From assembly GCA_964001305.1 (NCBI GenBank), contig CAXFAI010000024.1:1-64000 (forward strand): a stretch of 64,000 nucleotides of DNA. Reading direction: 5' to 3'. Positions 51,665 through 60,142 of the stretch are shown one piece after another. Within the stretch, counting starts at the first letter, position 1, and each line of letters begins with the position of its first letter. Below the pieces are notes generated by a model. It did not search any database. It had not been told where the DNA came from and saw only the letters and a list, made by a program, of their open reading frames with translations. The translations under genes were made by a program, and so were the position numbers. Origin of the DNA: CAJXMH01 sp964001305 (lineage in GTDB: Bacteria; Bacteroidota; Bacteroidia; Flavobacteriales_E; Vicingaceae).

Positions 51665-53004
51665 GTTGTTAAGAATTTTTTGTACCAAAAGGCAGAGTCC
51701 TTAGGGACTCTTTTTTGTGTCTTATAATCAACATGTAGTAAGCCAAATCGGGGTCTGTAGCCTTCGGCCCATTCAAAATTATCAGTTAACGACCAAACAA
51801 AATAACCATCAACCTTAACCCCTTCCCTTTTTGCTTTTAAAACACTTTGAATACTATTTTCCAAAAACTCGATTCGTCTTTGGTCCTTTACTTTGTATTC
51901 ATCATCTAATTGATCTTCCAATGCTAAACCAGTCTCCGTAATTATAATTGGAGGGATAATTTCATATTCATTTAACTTCTTTAATATGGTGTAGATAGCA
52001 TTTGGTGAATATTCCCAGCCCATAGCGGTTCTTTCTACTCCTCTTTTCTTGGCAGAAATAAGCTTTGCTTTAACAATTGGAGTTAACCAAGAAAAAGATA
52101 CCACTTCTCGACTATAATTCTGCACTCCAATAAAGTCAAAGTTAAATTTCAACTTTTCCTCATCATTTGTAGTCATATACTTTTCTACTTTAGAAAAGGC
52201 AGGTAAAATTTCTAAGGGATACCCCAATCCAAGTAATGGCTCTAAGTACAGTTTATTGAGTAAAGCATCTACTCTATTGGCCGCTAAATAATTTGATTCT
52301 TTTTGTTTAAAAGGTTCTATGGGCGATAGCGATAAGGTAGTACCAACATTAAGCTTGTGATTCAGTGATTTTATCATTCTACCACCTTCGGCATTTGCTA
52401 AGGCTGCGTGATGCATCGCAGGTAGAAAGTTTTTAAGTCCTTTTTTGCCTGGTGCATGAATTCCCATAAAATAGCCTAAGCCAGTAAATGCTGTTGGTTC
52501 ATTTAAAACCATCCAATTTTCAACTCGATCACCAAAAGTGTTAATGCAAAACTCAATATATTCTAAAAACCAATTAACCACATCTCTATTCCGCCAGCCA
52601 CCTTTCTCTTCTAATCGTAACGGCAAATCCCAATGATACAAGGTAACCCAAGGTTTAATTCCTAACAACAAACAATAGTCAATTAATTGATTGTAAAAGT
52701 CAACTCCTTTCTGATTGACTTTTCCGATACCTTCAGGAAAAATGCGAGACCAAGCAATGGAAAAACGGAAATTCTCTATTTCCATCCATTTAACCATGTC
52801 TAAATCTTCCTGATAATTCGTTAAAAACTTTGTTGCTTTCCGAGCATGTTCATTGTGTTTAATGGCTCCCTTTTTCTTCGAAAAATCATCCCAAATACTA
52901 GGTCCTTTCCCATCTTTATTATGAGTACCTTCTGTTTGGAATGCTGAAGTAGAAACTCCCCATTTAAATTCATCACCTAAATCCAATCTAGAGAACTGAG
53001 ACAT
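51661..53004 (-). CDS. Family 1 glycoside hydrolase (beta-glucosidase-like)
   Basis: A 447-residue cytoplasmic protein of family GH1. FKWGVSTSAFQTEG at residues 13-26, IAWSRIFPEG near 83 and the acid/base Glu169 in WMVLNEPTAF are all present. The nucleophile Glu357 sits in IIITETGLALED: the usual ITENG reads ITETG here. EYSPNAIYTILKKL and YFVWSLTDNFEWAEGY (aglycone/sugar pocket) follow. No signal peptide. It is coupled to a MurG-like glycosyltransferase (its start overlaps the stop by one base). Sugar hydrolysis is the family role; transglycosylation of a lipid is an alternative (inference). Confidence 0.9.
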   Translation of the reverse strand: MSQFSRLDLGDEFKWGVSTSAFQTEGTHNKDGKGPSIWDDFSKKKGAIKHNEHARKATKFLTNYQEDLDMVKWMEIENFRFSIAWSRIFPEGIGKVNQKGVDFYNQLIDYCLLLGIKPWVTLYHWDLPLRLEEKGGWRNRDVVNWFLEYIEFCINTFGDRVENWMVLNEPTAFTGLGYFMGIHAPGKKGLKNFLPAMHHAALANAEGGRMIKSLNHKLNVGTTLSLSPIEPFKQKESNYLAANRVDALLNKLYLEPLLGLGYPLEILPAFSKVEKYMTTNDEEKLKFNFDFIGVQNYSREVVSFSWLTPIVKAKLISAKKRGVERTAMGWEYSPNAIYTILKKLNEYEIIPPIIITETGLALEDQLDDEYKVKDQRRIEFLENSIQSVLKAKREGVKVDGYFVWSLTDNFEWAEGYRPRFGLLHVDYKTQKRVPKDSAFWYKKFLTT

Positions 53005-54047
53005 TAATCAGCAATATCAAATTGAGTATTGGTTAAATAATTCAAGTAATTATCGCTCGCATGAAACTCATTATTTATAATCGTTTCAATTATCAATTCA
53101 GTTTGATCTGGGTAGTTAACTTTTATGGCTTTCCCATGAAGTACCCAGTCTTCAATTTTTGGAATATGTTTTTTTCGAAGGTGTTTTACAATTTTTACTC
53201 CCATTTTTTTTAGCGCTAAAGCATTGCACATTTGTTCATATTGTTGCCTTTGTGGAATAACCAATAGTTTTTTACCCAAGAATAGCGCTTCACTTGTAGT
53301 ACCAAAACCTGCTGCACAAAGCACTCCGCTTGAGCTTGCAATACTTTCTAAAAACTGATTATTTTGAATGGGTCGAATGTGCACATTTTCTAAAGAATAC
53401 GCTTTTTTACTATGCTTAGAAAAGACTTGCCATTCAACATTTTTAATAAGTGATAGCTTTTTAATGATTCGCTTATCATCATAAGAAGGCAAATACACTG
53501 TGTAATGTCCCAAATCACTCACTTTGAGGTTTCTCACATCACTTCGAATCAATGGGGTAAATATATGAGGAGCATAAGGTTGATAGTGAAACCCATACTC
53601 TGATGTTGTGGGTGCGTAGTGGTTTATAATAAACTTTCCAATTAGGTCTTCATTAATTGATTTTGCCTCAGGTTCTTCCTTTATAGCACATTGATTACTT
53701 AATCCAATACATGGTTTTCCTTTAAAGTAAGCTGCCCATGCAGAAAGCGGTTCAAAGTCATTTAAAATCAAATCGTAGTTTTCTACAGGCACCTTTTTAG
53801 CTTCAGCAACAAAGCGATTGATGTGATTTTTCATGTAGGTATTGATTAAATCGATTCCTCCACGTTTACCAAACACAAAGCTCATTCCTTTAAAAGCAAA
53901 GTCTACCTTAAAGGGTAAATCTAAATCGGCTTGAATTCCACTTACTAAAATATCTACTTCACCATATTTTTGAAGATGTGGAATTACTTCTGTCGCTCGA
54001 CAAATGTGACCATTTCCTGTTCCTTGTATGGCATATAAAATTTTCAT
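53004..54047 (-). CDS. MurG/MGDG-synthase-like glycosyltransferase
   Basis: A 347-residue GT-B-type protein. KILYAIQGTGNGHICRATEV at the start is the glycine-rich loop of UDP-sugar transferases like MurG, YDLILNDFEPLSAWAAYF lies near 97, and CAAGFGTTSEALFLGKKLLVIPQRQQYEQMC near 240-270 (shown in parts) binds the donor. No membrane segment. It overlaps both neighbours (4 bases with the phosphoesterase, 1 with GH1), indicating one functional unit. The acceptor could be a lipid, by analogy with MGDG synthases and with the LpxH-like neighbour. Donor and acceptor are unproven. Confidence 0.8.
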   Translation of the reverse strand: MKILYAIQGTGNGHICRATEVIPHLQKYGEVDILVSGIQADLDLPFKVDFAFKGMSFVFGKRGGIDLINTYMKNHINRFVAEAKKVPVENYDLILNDFEPLSAWAAYFKGKPCIGLSNQCAIKEEPEAKSINEDLIGKFIINHYAPTTSEYGFHYQPYAPHIFTPLIRSDVRNLKVSDLGHYTVYLPSYDDKRIIKKLSLIKNVEWQVFSKHSKKAYSLENVHIRPIQNNQFLESIASSSGVLCAAGFGTTSEALFLGKKLLVIPQRQQYEQMCNALALKKMGVKIVKHLRKKHIPKIEDWVLHGKAIKVNYPDQTELIIETIINNEFHASDNYLNYLTNTQFDIAD

Positions 54048-54898
54048 TGAGCGACTTTGCTTAATAATTTAAACTCCTCTACCATTTGATTAAATAACTC
54101 CTTATTGCTATCAGATTCATTTTTAAAAGCCAATTCTAATGAGTAATGACTAGGGTCGTATTTATAGATACTCCACTTTCCTTTATTAAACTCTAAGCTT
54201 GTTAGATTCTCAACCCAATCACCAGAATTTAAATATAAAATGCTGCCCTGATTATTTGAAAATGACTTCATTTCAGGTTGGTGTATGTGCCCACAAACCA
54301 CATAATCATAATCATTTTCAATGCCAATATCAGCTGCTACTTGCTCAAAATTGTTTATGAATTTCACAGCAGACTTAACGCTATTTTTAATTTTCTTAGA
54401 TAGTGATATTTTACCTCTTCCCATTCGTTTGGAAATCTGATTTACCAATCGATTCAGTATAATCAACAAATCATAACCAACAGACCCAAGCTTAGCTAGC
54501 CATTTTGAATGTTGCATGGTAACATCAAATACATCCCCATGAAAGAACCAAGCTTTTTTACCATCTAACTTTAAAACTACCTTATTTACAATCCGCAATG
54601 AACCCATTTTAAATCCTACAAACTTTCGTAGCATTTCATCGTGGTTTCCTGTTACATAATACACCTTTACCCCTTTGGCCATCCAAGAAGTAATTTGCTT
54701 AATTACCTGCATGTGGCTTTTTGGGAAGTAGCTCTTTTTAAACTGCCATATATCTACAATGTCTCCATTTAAGATTACAGTTTCTGGTTTTATGCTTCGC
54801 ATGTATTGCAATAACTCTTTCGCATTACTTCCTCTTGTCCCTAAATGAACATCAGAAATAACTACTAGCTCTACCTTTCTTTTACGAGTATTTCCCAT
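54044..54898 (-). CDS. Metallophosphoesterase, LpxH-like (UDP-2,3-diacylglucosamine diphosphatase family)
   Basis: A 284-residue calcineurin-fold phosphoesterase. All metal motifs are there: VVISDVHLGTRGSN (D-x-H) near residue 12, LNGDIVDIWQF (GD) near 45, VTGNHDEML (GNHD) near 80 and CGHIHQPEMKS (GHIH) near 210. This series resembles LpxH, which cleaves UDP-diacylglucosamine in lipid A synthesis, but the chain is longer than LpxH (about 240) and carries a basic loop (NQISKRMGRGKISLSKKIKN). It heads the three-gene operon. Another lipid phosphatase role is possible. Confidence 0.82.
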   Translation of the reverse strand: MGNTRKRKVELVVISDVHLGTRGSNAKELLQYMRSIKPETVILNGDIVDIWQFKKSYFPKSHMQVIKQITSWMAKGVKVYYVTGNHDEMLRKFVGFKMGSLRIVNKVVLKLDGKKAWFFHGDVFDVTMQHSKWLAKLGSVGYDLLIILNRLVNQISKRMGRGKISLSKKIKNSVKSAVKFINNFEQVAADIGIENDYDYVVCGHIHQPEMKSFSNNQGSILYLNSGDWVENLTSLEFNKGKWSIYKYDPSHYSLELAFKNESDSNKELFNQMVEEFKLLSKVAQ

Positions 54899-55065
54899 TT
54901 TTAATGCAGGCTAGTATAAAATGACTTTAGCTTGAGTAGAAAAAGTTGGAGCACTAAATTCTCTAGTATTTTTTTCATCAATTATCTTTTTATCAAATTA
55001 ATAATCAAGCTATTAATTATACTTTTCGATACTGTAAAATAATCATCAAGAATTTTAAGATAATT

Positions 55066-55079
55066 GTAACATATGTTAC
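55066..55079. promoter_or_regulatory. 14-bp palindrome, candidate activator site
   Basis: GTAACATATGTTAC is a perfect palindrome, in the 230-base intergenic region before the DUF983 operon. It ends one base before the predicted -33 box, with its centre about 40 bases before the likely transcription start. That is the class II position used by dimeric activators of the Crp/Fnr kind. The regulator is unknown. Confidence 0.5.
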
Positions 55080-55080
55080 C

Positions 55081-55109
55081 CTTGCGTTAACTCAACTGCC
55101 TTAAATTTG
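55081..55109 (+). promoter_or_regulatory. Promoter of the DUF983-rhodanese operon
   Basis: CTTG (55081-55084), 17 bases, then TAAATTTG (55102-55109). The -7 element matches TAnnTTTG; the -33 box has three of four bases, as is common where an activator helps. The first ATG is 20 bases downstream. Confidence 0.62.
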
Positions 55110-55128
55110 TATCTTATAATTAAAGGCT

Positions 55129-55524
55129 ATGGCTTGGTTAGAAAAAGGGAAAAAATTATACAGCATATTCAACTTTAAGTGCCCACATTGTCATGAGGGA
55201 GATTTCTTTAAATCGAAAAACCCCTATGACTTTAAAAACATGTCGGCAAACCATGATCGCTGTCCTAATTGTGATAGACGATTATCATTAGAGCCTGGTT
55301 TTTACTATGGTGCCATGTATGTTTCCTATGCACTTGGAGTAGCACATGTGGTCACTTTTTGGGTAGCGAGCCTTGTTCTTGGAGTTGAAATGGAGTTTTG
55401 GAATTTTATCATTTTAGTAGGCGTCTTTTTACTATTGCTTACACCACTATACTATGCCCTATCAAAAATAATTTGGGCAAATATGTTTTTTAATTTTAAA
55501 GGAATAGAAAATGAAAAATCTTAA
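55129..55524 (+). CDS. DUF983 family membrane protein
   Basis: A 131-residue protein with a zinc-ribbon-like N-terminus (FKCPHCHEGDFF ... HDRCPNCDRR: two CxxC pairs about 30 residues apart), then EPGFYYGAMYVSYALG and two hydrophobic helices at about 62-84 and 89-112. This is the DUF983 family, found throughout Bacteroidota and alpha-proteobacteria, with no firm function. It overlaps the next rhodanese gene by 14 bases and heads a four-gene operon. Confidence 0.85.
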   Translation: MAWLEKGKKLYSIFNFKCPHCHEGDFFKSKNPYDFKNMSANHDRCPNCDRRLSLEPGFYYGAMYVSYALGVAHVVTFWVASLVLGVEMEFWNFIILVGVFLLLLTPLYYALSKIIWANMFFNFKGIENEKS

Positions 55525-55810
55525 TGTACAAGAGTTTAAAAACGAAATCAGTGACAACCCTAAGGCAGTAATTATTGATGTTAGAACTCCCGAAGAAAAA
55601 ATGGAAGGCGATATTGAAAACTCAATTAACTTAAACATCATGGATCAAGCTTTCCCTGCAAAAGTGATGGATTTGGCTAAAGACCAAGATTACTACGTTT
55701 ATTGTCGTTCTGGTGCTAGAAGTGCTTCTGCTTGCCAGTTTATGGAAAAGCTTGGATTAAATGCCTTCAATTTAGAAGGTGGTATTCAGGCATGGAACGC
55801 ATCTAACTAA
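55511..55810 (+). CDS. Cytoplasmic rhodanese-like protein
   Basis: A 99-residue single-domain sulfurtransferase. AVIIDVRTPEEKMEGDIENSINL opens the fold, and the catalytic loop is YCRSGARSA (Cys at about residue 66), followed by LNAFNLEGGIQAW. No signal peptide, so it should act in the cytoplasm. The CRSGAR loop is typical of active thiosulfate sulfurtransferases or persulfide carriers (PspE/GlpE-like). A paralog with a lipoprotein signal follows after 12 bases. Confidence 0.92.
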   Translation: MKNLNVQEFKNEISDNPKAVIIDVRTPEEKMEGDIENSINLNIMDQAFPAKVMDLAKDQDYYVYCRSGARSASACQFMEKLGLNAFNLEGGIQAWNASN

Positions 55811-55822
55811 AATCATCTTACT

Positions 55823-56197
55823 ATGAGAATATTGCTTTTTTCGATCACCTTATTTTTATTTGCTTGCACAGGGGTTTCACAAAATGCTGAAATCACAAAA
55901 GAATTGAAAGGCCCAAAAGCGTTTCAAGAGCAAATGGATGCTACTGAAGATTTTTATTTAATCGACGTTAGAACTCCTCAAGAATATCAGCAAGGCCATA
56001 TTGATGGTGCATTGAATTACAATATCATGGGAGATGAATTTGAAAATCAAATTGCGGCATTAGACCCAAATAAGGTGGTTTTTGTATACTGTGCTGTTGG
56101 TGGCAGAAGTGCTCGTGCTGCAAACTATCTAGAAGAAAAGGGGTTCAAATTTATAATTGACTTAAAAGGTGGAATGAAAGCCTGGAATGCCCAATAA
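55823..56197 (+). CDS. Rhodanese-like lipoprotein
   Basis: A 124-residue paralog of the preceding gene product with a lipoprotein signal (MRILLFSITLFLFAC, Cys15), hence periplasmic or membrane-bound. YLIDVRTPQEYQQGHIDGALN and the catalytic VYCAVGGRSARAANYL (Cys at about 90) are present; the loop is CAVGGR instead of CRSGAR. With its neighbour it would place one sulfurtransferase on each side of the inner membrane. It ends 3 bases before the next small gene. Confidence 0.88.
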   Translation: MRILLFSITLFLFACTGVSQNAEITKELKGPKAFQEQMDATEDFYLIDVRTPQEYQQGHIDGALNYNIMGDEFENQIAALDPNKVVFVYCAVGGRSARAANYLEEKGFKFIIDLKGGMKAWNAQ

Positions 56198-56200
56198 AAA

Positions 56201-56419
56201 ATGGCTGATAAAAAACCAATTCTAAATATTAGTACCGCACTATTATTATGCTTAAGTCTAGGTTTAGCCCCATTTTTCCCCGAACCGCACATATGGGGTA
56301 AACTAAAATGGATTTTGGGAGGAGCGAACGGAATGACTGCAATGGATTGGTTTGACTTTTTACTTCATGGAAGTCCTTGGCTTCTAATGTGCTATTTGCT
56401 TATCAAAAAATTGTTTTAA
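56201..56419 (+). CDS. Small membrane protein, unknown
   Basis: A 72-residue protein with two hydrophobic segments at about residues 10-26 and 52-70, joined by FFPEPHIWGKLKWILGGANG and MTAMDWFDFLLHGSPW. The regularly spaced aromatic residues and the EPH and MDWFD motifs suggest a conserved family rather than a chance frame. I have seen similar short proteins of unknown function but cannot name one. It closes the rhodanese operon, 3 bases after the lipoprotein gene. Confidence 0.7.
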   Translation: MADKKPILNISTALLLCLSLGLAPFFPEPHIWGKLKWILGGANGMTAMDWFDFLLHGSPWLLMCYLLIKKLF

Positions 56420-56506
56420 AAAACATTATTCTTCGATTCATGTTTCGCTTAAGTTAAGATTGCTGAGATTCTTTAAGTAATTTTAACTTCCACTAAAAAT
56501 TGAAGC

Positions 56507-59500
56507 ATGAAATTGATGAGATTCTTACTACTTTTTCTTTCTATCGCATTTATTGTTCCTTTAAATGCAAATACTAAAAACTATACTTTAAAGCTAAAAA
56601 GTGGTGATGAAACTCCACTAGCCCTTGATCCTAATCTAGAAGTTAGTGTTTTGACAAACAGCCATTTCAATGATGGATATGCTATTGTGCAGTTTAATCA
56701 GATTCCAACTTCAGAAGAAAAGCAATTAATTGAACAGGAAGGGATTCAGCTTTTAGAATTTATTCCGAATTACGCATTCTTAGCATATAGTAATTCAAAC
56801 TCTTCAAAAAGCATACAAGATTTAAACATACGATCAATCACACCCTATTTAGTAAAGCATAAAACTGCGTTGAGGCTAGCCAATAGAGAATTTCCAGATT
56901 GGGCTGATCAAGGTGACAATCGAATTGATTTAAGCATTGCAATTCACTTGAATGTAAATTATGAGGCTACTACAAATGAATTGATCCAATTTGGAGCAAC
57001 TATCATTGAAAATGACCCAAGTCACGAATTCCTTTCAATAAGAATCAATAAAAGCCAGATAGACCAATTAATTGCGTTGCCTTTTGTAAAATTTGCTGAC
57101 TTTGTGCCTGCTCCTCCAGAAAAAGAAGACACTAGAGCAAGAAGTTTACACAGAGGAAATAAATTAGATTCAGACCATCCCCTTGGAAGAAAATATGATG
57201 GCACAGGAGTAAGTATTGCAATTGCAGATGATGGAAATATTGGACCTCATATTGACTTTACAGGTAGAGTTACTCAATATACAACCACCGACCGTGGAAC
57301 TCACGGTGATATGACTAGTGGAATAGCTGTTGGAAGCGGAAATCTAGATCCCAGATACAGAGGAATGGCAACAGGTGCATATTTGCATTACTATGATATT
57401 TCTGGCTACCCACATATAAGTGGTGCAGTTACCAACTACAATAGTAGAGGTGTTGTAATAACCTCTACTTCATATAGTCAAGGTTGTAATTCCTATGAAA
57501 ATACAGCAAGAGGAATTGACCAACAAGTAAGACAAAATCCAGAGTTACTTCATGTATTTTCAGCAGGAAATAGTGCAAGTTCAAATTGCGGTTACGGCGC
57601 AGGAACTCCATGGGGAACGATAACAGGAGGTCGTAAACAAGGTAAAAATGTAATCGCTACTGGTAACTTAGAATATCAGAGTGCATTAACATCTTCTAGT
57701 AGTCGCGGACCTTCCGAAGATGGAAGAATCAAACCCGATATCTGTGCAAACGGAACAAATCAAATTTCTACAGACCCAAATAACACTTATGCACCAGGAG
57801 GTGGAACTTCAGCTGCTGCACCAGGAATTGCAGGATTAGCCGCACAAATGTACCATGGCTATAGAGATTTGAATGGTGGAAATGACCCTGAATCAGGTCT
57901 TATCAAATCAGCTATGTTAAATACGGCTCGTGATTTAGGAAACAGAGGTCCAGACTTTTTCTATGGATGGGGCAGAGTGAACGTTCATAGAGCCATGAAA
58001 CTTCTTGAAGAAAACAGATATACAAGTTCAACGATTAGCCAAAATGGTCAAAACACGCATAACATTTCAGTTACTCAAAATTTAGAACAATTGCGTGTAA
58101 TGGTATACTGGACCGACTATGAGGGCTCTACTACCGCTTCAAAAGCATTGGTAAATGACATCGATATTCGCTTAGTAACTCCAAATGGAGACAGTATTAG
58201 ACCATGGGTACTTAATCCAAGTCCAAATGCAAGTTCACTAAATAGCCCGGCAGTTAGAGGAGTTGATGATTTAAATAATGTTGAACAAGTAACACTTGAC
58301 ACAGTGCCTACAGGAACATATACCGTTGTTGTTAATGGGTCTGCTATTCCGCAAGGTCCGCAGAAATACTTTTTACTGTGGGAAACGAGAACTGATAGCA
58401 TAGAGGTAACATACCCTTCAGGAGGAGAATCTTTTGTACCTGGAGAAACAGAGACAATTCGATGGGATGCTGTTGACGGAACTGGGAATTTCACCTTGCA
58501 GTATTCATCAAACAATGGACAAAGTTGGAATAATATTGCAACTGTTGGCGGTACAAGAAGGTATCACAACTGGTCAGTTCCCAATATTACAAGTGGTGAT
58601 GTTCTAGTAAGAATTACACGAAATGGTATTACCGGTCAATCGGAATATCCATTTTCGATTATGAATCAAGTAAGCAATTTTTCTGTAGATTTTATCTGTC
58701 CCGACTCAGTTAGGTTGAGATGGAGTCCAACAACTGGAGCTACTTCATATATAATTTATCAGTTAGGTAATAGGTATATGGATTCAATTGGAACTTCTAC
58801 TACAACTAATTTTACGCTATACAATTTAAATCTAGCTAATGAAAATTGGTTTAGTATAAAAGCCATTGGCAATGGAATAGAAAGTAGAAGAAATGTTGCA
58901 TTCCAACTACCAAATCAAATTCACAATTGTCCACTTCCTTACGATATTAATATCACACAATTCAACACTCCAAATATTGACTATATACCCTCCTGTAATG
59001 TGAGCAAAGCTGAAGTAAAAATAGTAGTTAATAATGCTGGAGATTCAACCTTAATAAATGTTCCAATCAATTTATATGCGAATGGTAATACCTACACTGA
59101 TACTATTCCAGGTCCATTGAGTCCAAATTCATTTAGCTTTTTCTCTTTTAAAGATTCTATATTGTTAACTCCAGGTTCGAAAACTATAAGTGTTGCAGCC
59201 CAATTGCCAAATGATGATAATCCAGCAAATGATTCCATTTCAACAATGCTTAATGTTTACAATAGCATTAGTTTTACAACACCTTATAACTTCGATTTTG
59301 AAACTTTTATAGTTTGTAATACCGCAAATAATTGTGGTTCTACTTCATGTTCATTAAATAACGGATGGACTAATATGCCCAACAATTCGGTAGATGATCA
59401 TGATATGAGAACAGATATAGGAGGAACTCCATCTAACAACACTGGACCATCTACAGATCACAATCCGGGAACAAGCACTGGAAAATATATTTATTCTGAA

Positions 59501-60079
59501 GCCTCAGGTGGTTGCACGGGTGCTGAATCTCAGGTTATTTCACCGTGTTTTGACCTAACAAATACGATTCAACCAGAGTTTAGTTTCTGGTATCATATGG
59601 ATGGCATTGACATGGGGATTTTAAGAGTAGATGTACTTACTGAGGGAGCTTGGGTAAATAATGTTATTACTCCCATTTTTGGAAATCAAGGAAGTTCTTG
59701 GCAACAGCAAACGGTTGATTTGACAAATTATAGAGGGAAGACGGTAAATATACGTTTTAGAGTAACTACAGGTTCAGACTACAGAAGTGACTTAGCCATT
59801 GATGATGTTTCACTTGTAGACAAAGCGCTAAGTGTTGAAGAGCAAAATAATGACAACGCTTTTACCGTTTATCCAAATCCTTCTGAAGGCTTATTTTATA
59901 TAAAAACTACAACAAACTTGAATCAATCGGCACATTTATTTGATTTAAACGGCAGATTGGTTCAACAATTTAATTTGAAAGGAAAGCTTAATACATTAGA
60001 GCTAGACGCACTACAAAAAGGAATTTACTTCCTTAAAATTGAAGGGTTTAAACAACCCAAGAAGTTAATCATCTATTAA
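56507..60079 (+). CDS. Secreted subtilisin-family (S8) peptidase with T9SS type A sorting domain
   Basis: A 1190-residue secreted protease. Signal peptide 1-21; propeptide region to about 210; peptidase S8 domain about 225-500 with Asp241 or 242 (IAIADDGN), His266 (RGTHGDMTSG), oxyanion Asn355 (FSAGNS) and Ser435 (GGGTSAAAPGIAG). The usual HGTH reads RGTH. After it come a P-domain-like beta region (520-630), an Ig-like unit (630-720, TYPSGGESFVPGETETIRWD), an Fn3-like unit (722-800), a CARDB-like region, and a MAM-like domain (about 930-1105, ending LAIDDVSLVD). The last 75 residues (FTVYPNPSEGLFYIKT, HLFDLNGRLV, GIYFLKI, KKLIIY) are the sorting domain. Probably cell-surface or released. Confidence 0.93.
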   Translation: MKLMRFLLLFLSIAFIVPLNANTKNYTLKLKSGDETPLALDPNLEVSVLTNSHFNDGYAIVQFNQIPTSEEKQLIEQEGIQLLEFIPNYAFLAYSNSNSSKSIQDLNIRSITPYLVKHKTALRLANREFPDWADQGDNRIDLSIAIHLNVNYEATTNELIQFGATIIENDPSHEFLSIRINKSQIDQLIALPFVKFADFVPAPPEKEDTRARSLHRGNKLDSDHPLGRKYDGTGVSIAIADDGNIGPHIDFTGRVTQYTTTDRGTHGDMTSGIAVGSGNLDPRYRGMATGAYLHYYDISGYPHISGAVTNYNSRGVVITSTSYSQGCNSYENTARGIDQQVRQNPELLHVFSAGNSASSNCGYGAGTPWGTITGGRKQGKNVIATGNLEYQSALTSSSSRGPSEDGRIKPDICANGTNQISTDPNNTYAPGGGTSAAAPGIAGLAAQMYHGYRDLNGGNDPESGLIKSAMLNTARDLGNRGPDFFYGWGRVNVHRAMKLLEENRYTSSTISQNGQNTHNISVTQNLEQLRVMVYWTDYEGSTTASKALVNDIDIRLVTPNGDSIRPWVLNPSPNASSLNSPAVRGVDDLNNVEQVTLDTVPTGTYTVVVNGSAIPQGPQKYFLLWETRTDSIEVTYPSGGESFVPGETETIRWDAVDGTGNFTLQYSSNNGQSWNNIATVGGTRRYHNWSVPNITSGDVLVRITRNGITGQSEYPFSIMNQVSNFSVDFICPDSVRLRWSPTTGATSYIIYQLGNRYMDSIGTSTTTNFTLYNLNLANENWFSIKAIGNGIESRRNVAFQLPNQIHNCPLPYDINITQFNTPNIDYIPSCNVSKAEVKIVVNNAGDSTLINVPINLYANGNTYTDTIPGPLSPNSFSFFSFKDSILLTPGSKTISVAAQLPNDDNPANDSISTMLNVYNSISFTTPYNFDFETFIVCNTANNCGSTSCSLNNGWTNMPNNSVDDHDMRTDIGGTPSNNTGPSTDHNPGTSTGKYIYSEASGGCTGAESQVISPCFDLTNTIQPEFSFWYHMDGIDMGILRVDVLTEGAWVNNVITPIFGNQGSSWQQQTVDLTNYRGKTVNIRFRVTTGSDYRSDLAIDDVSLVDKALSVEEQNNDNAFTVYPNPSEGLFYIKTTTNLNQSAHLFDLNGRLVQQFNLKGKLNTLELDALQKGIYFLKIEGFKQPKKLIIY

Positions 60080-60082
60080 TTT

Positions 60083-60112
60083 AAAAAGGCCGCTTAAAGC
60101 GGCCTTTTTCTT
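60083..60112 (+). terminator. Terminator of the subtilase gene
   Basis: AAAAAGGCCGCTT/AAGCGGCCTTTTT perfect repeat, GC-rich core, directly after the stop codon. Confidence 0.93.
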
Positions 60113-60126
60113 GATAATTGAATCAC

Positions 60127-60134
60127 TATTTTTG
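60127..60134 (+). promoter_or_regulatory. -7 element (TATTTTTG) of queE
   Basis: TATTTTTG ends 8 bases before the queE ATG, so a transcript from it would have almost no leader. No good TTTG is seen 17-20 bases upstream, where the terminator's T-run lies. Confidence 0.4.
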
Positions 60135-60142
60135 CAAAACGC

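Noticed and set aside
58117..58515. 132-residue frame antisense to the subtilase gene
   Set aside because: Overlaps conserved domain coding sequence and has no recognisable features.
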